Assembly: GCA_964489425.1 (NCBI GenBank)
Contig: CAZAYP010000044.1
Span: 1 to 47,810 of the forward strand
Direction of reading: 5' to 3'
DNA from: CAZAYP01 sp964489425 [NCBI: uncultured Verrucomicrobiota bacterium]
GTDB lineage: Bacteria; Verrucomicrobiota; Kiritimatiellia; RZYC01
Length of the DNA: 47,810 nucleotides
In this document: piece by piece, positions 46,417-47,810 of the stretch
Layout of the letters: each line of letters begins with the position of its first letter
Position numbering within the stretch: position 1 is the stretch's first letter
Made by a program: the position numbers and the translations under genes
The notes under the pieces: generated by a model
Databases searched by the model: none
Told to the model about the DNA's origin: nothing
The model's input: the letters and a program-made list of their open reading frames with translations, nothing else

Positions 46417-46689
46417 TCCGCTACGATTTAGGTGATTCTCTAGGGCATATTGATGGCTATTTCAGCTGTGGTCAAGCATTTATCTTTTTTCGATCTGCGC
46501 CCGCACGCGTGAGGCTCTACCATCATGGCTTGCTTGGTGGTCATGGAGTAACTAACCGAGCAGCCAGCGCAATGGACGGGCTGCCTGTCAACGATACGGC
46601 GTTAAGACGATGGACACGGACCAGCGCACCCACATGCCGTGCAGAGCCAAGGTCGGATCGACCATGGCGACCGGCAGGTCGCGGTGGCT
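46417..46689. other. Intergenic region, no gene seen
   Basis: The 273 bases between the double-FGE gene and the glycosyltransferase gene hold no protein-like frame and no clear terminator or promoter. It is moderately AT-rich near 46440-46500. Confidence 0.4.
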
Positions 46690-47810
46690 TTACAAACCGG
46701 CGCTATCCGGCCCAATAATCCAAATATAGACCGGGTACCGGCCGGGGAGCAAAACATCCGGCTGGCGGTGCGAATAGAAGGCGCGGATGTCCGGCAACGC
46801 CAGCATGCGCAGACTGAAATCATCGAGGATTAGGTAGCCGGCTATACCTTGGACCTGGCCAAGGCGCTCCAGCGTGACCGCGGTAGTGTAAGGCGGGTGG
46901 CGTTGCACGTCGCCTGTCTGGCCGGTATGGGAGATAGGGACATAATATTTTTCCCCGGTATCAGGTCCCAAGTAGATGTCGTGCAGCATCGGCAATGCCG
47001 AAATCACGGCCAACTCCTGCTCCGGGCGGCCCAGACGCGCATGGCGTTCCGCAATCATCGCAAACGCCCGGCGCCAGTCGGGCTGCGGCTCCGTATATCC
47101 CAGGTAATAGTCCGCGCGTGGCCCTAGGTTATAGTGACCTGTAGTGGCCACCCCTAGCATCAGGACCACGCCCACCATCCAAGTTGTGCCAGACCCGGCG
47201 TGCCCACCCCTCTCCGCCAGGACCATGGGGCTGGTGACCGCGCGCGCCAAGAACAAGATCAGTAGGGGCATCAACGGGGCTAGGTAACGAAACGCGAATA
47301 AGCAAGTGTGTTCGCTGAGGACCCAGAAATAGAAGCCGGCCCCGATCAGCAGGGGCGCGGCCGTTCGCCAGTTGTGCCGTAGCGATACCAGCGCACCCAA
47401 GGGCAGCAAGACCATGGCCGGCCAGCCCAGTTGCTCAACGAGAAAGAGACCGTAGCGGCGCCCGTACTGATTGCCTGCCCCCTGGAGAAGGTCGTGCCAG
47501 ACCCGCGGCCAGGCCGAATTGCTGCCTTCAATCCACAAAACCGTAAGGCCGCTGCCAATGGCCAGAGCCACCATGACCAAGCCCCATCGCCAGCGGTCGC
47601 CGGACCAACCACCCAGCGGCCAACACCACCGCACGTTGGCCAGCCACAGCAAAACCAATATGAGCACCAATAAATATCCTGCCCTATGGATATGTATATT
47701 CAGCACCAGCAGTAACAGCGCCAGCACCCAGGGCCACGCGCGGCGCGTGCGTACGCCCGCCAGGCCGGCGGCCAGCCCGGCCAACAGAGCGAGCTGCGCC
47801 GGCGCATACC
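46690..47810 (-). CDS. GT-C (GT39-like) membrane glycosyltransferase, 5' end missing
   Basis: The frame is open through the right edge, so the N-terminus is outside the window; 373 residues remain. It has at least seven hydrophobic segments (WPWVLALLLLVLNIHIH, GYLLVLILVLLWLANV, WGLVMVALAIGSGLTVLWI, MVLLPLGALVSL, LIGAGFYFWVLS, LAPLMPLLILFLARAV, WMVGVVLMLGVATTG) and a soluble C-terminal region (about 250-373). The order of a long membrane part and a small periplasmic C-terminal domain fits the C-terminal half of a GT39/PMT-like polyprenyl-sugar transferase. It ends at a TAA at 46690. The acceptor is unknown. Confidence 0.75.
   Translation of the reverse strand, partial: YAPAQLALLAGLAAGLAGVRTRRAWPWVLALLLLVLNIHIHRAGYLLVLILVLLWLANVRWCWPLGGWSGDRWRWGLVMVALAIGSGLTVLWIEGSNSAWPRVWHDLLQGAGNQYGRRYGLFLVEQLGWPAMVLLPLGALVSLRHNWRTAAPLLIGAGFYFWVLSEHTCLFAFRYLAPLMPLLILFLARAVTSPMVLAERGGHAGSGTTWMVGVVLMLGVATTGHYNLGPRADYYLGYTEPQPDWRRAFAMIAERHARLGRPEQELAVISALPMLHDIYLGPDTGEKYYVPISHTGQTGDVQRHPPYTTAVTLERLGQVQGIAGYLILDDFSLRMLALPDIRAFYSHRQPDVLLPGRYPVYIWIIGPDSAGL

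Noticed and set aside
46602-46823. 73-residue minus-strand open frame overlapping the last glycosyltransferase gene
   Set aside because: It overlaps the real coding frame, is Cys/Arg/Ser-rich and has no ribosome site.

Overview
The window is a GC-rich chromosomal segment of a Gram-negative bacterium, most likely from the PVC group and probably Kiritimatiellota or a close relative. This is inferred from gene content, not from a marker gene. The clues are very large secreted, Asn/Thr-rich proteins built from repeats (delta-60, BACON-like, IPT/TIG, Kelch, thrombospondin-3-like), several SUMF1/formylglycine-generating-enzyme-fold proteins, an LPS heptose kinase, GT-C membrane glycosyltransferases and a paired 19-bp palindrome at a secreted-protein gene.

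Layout. 1-5200: the end of a secreted delta-60 repeat protein, an ATP-grasp ligase, and an FGE-fold lipo- or secreted protein. 5234-12646: a 2470-residue secreted protein with a HExxH metalloprotease core. 12792-17596: a tight five-gene minus-strand operon (MOSC-MogA fusion, DUF3108 periplasmic protein, heptose-7-phosphate kinase, HerA/YjgR-like ATPase, small zinc-ribbon membrane protein). 17742-22787: a plus-strand operon (PhoH, PgpH-type 7TM-HD phosphodiesterase, polytopic membrane protein). 22818-27408, minus strand: a zinc-ribbon protein coupled to an FtsB/DivIC-like protein, a strong intrinsic terminator, enolase, and a glycosyltransferase fused to an NPCBM carbohydrate-binding domain. 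27542-28496: a cupin and a hypothetical protein. 28617-33479: a 1620-residue Kelch/TIG secreted protein. 33551-37170: a SWIM protein with a SNF2 helicase.

37840 to about 44354 is an integrated mobile island. It starts at a 50-nt 3' half of tRNA-Cys(GCA) and carries a tyrosine integrase, an AlpA/Xis-like regulator, a small protein, a primase-polymerase/helicase and an XRE regulator. It ends in a graveyard with an MBG-repeat pseudogene and a terminase large-subunit pseudogene. Together these resemble a phage-satellite (PICI-like) replication module, with a TGACG-rich cluster as a possible origin. 44383-47810: a secreted double-FGE protein with Pro-Thr linkers, and the C-terminal part of another GT-C glycosyltransferase that runs off the right edge.

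How the genes fit together: core metabolism and division (eno, ftsB), RNA and c-di-AMP-type signalling (phoH, pgpH), envelope glycan assembly (rfaE1, three GT-C-like proteins) and a large investment in secreted adhesin- or protease-like proteins. All family calls rest on motifs read by eye; no database search was run.
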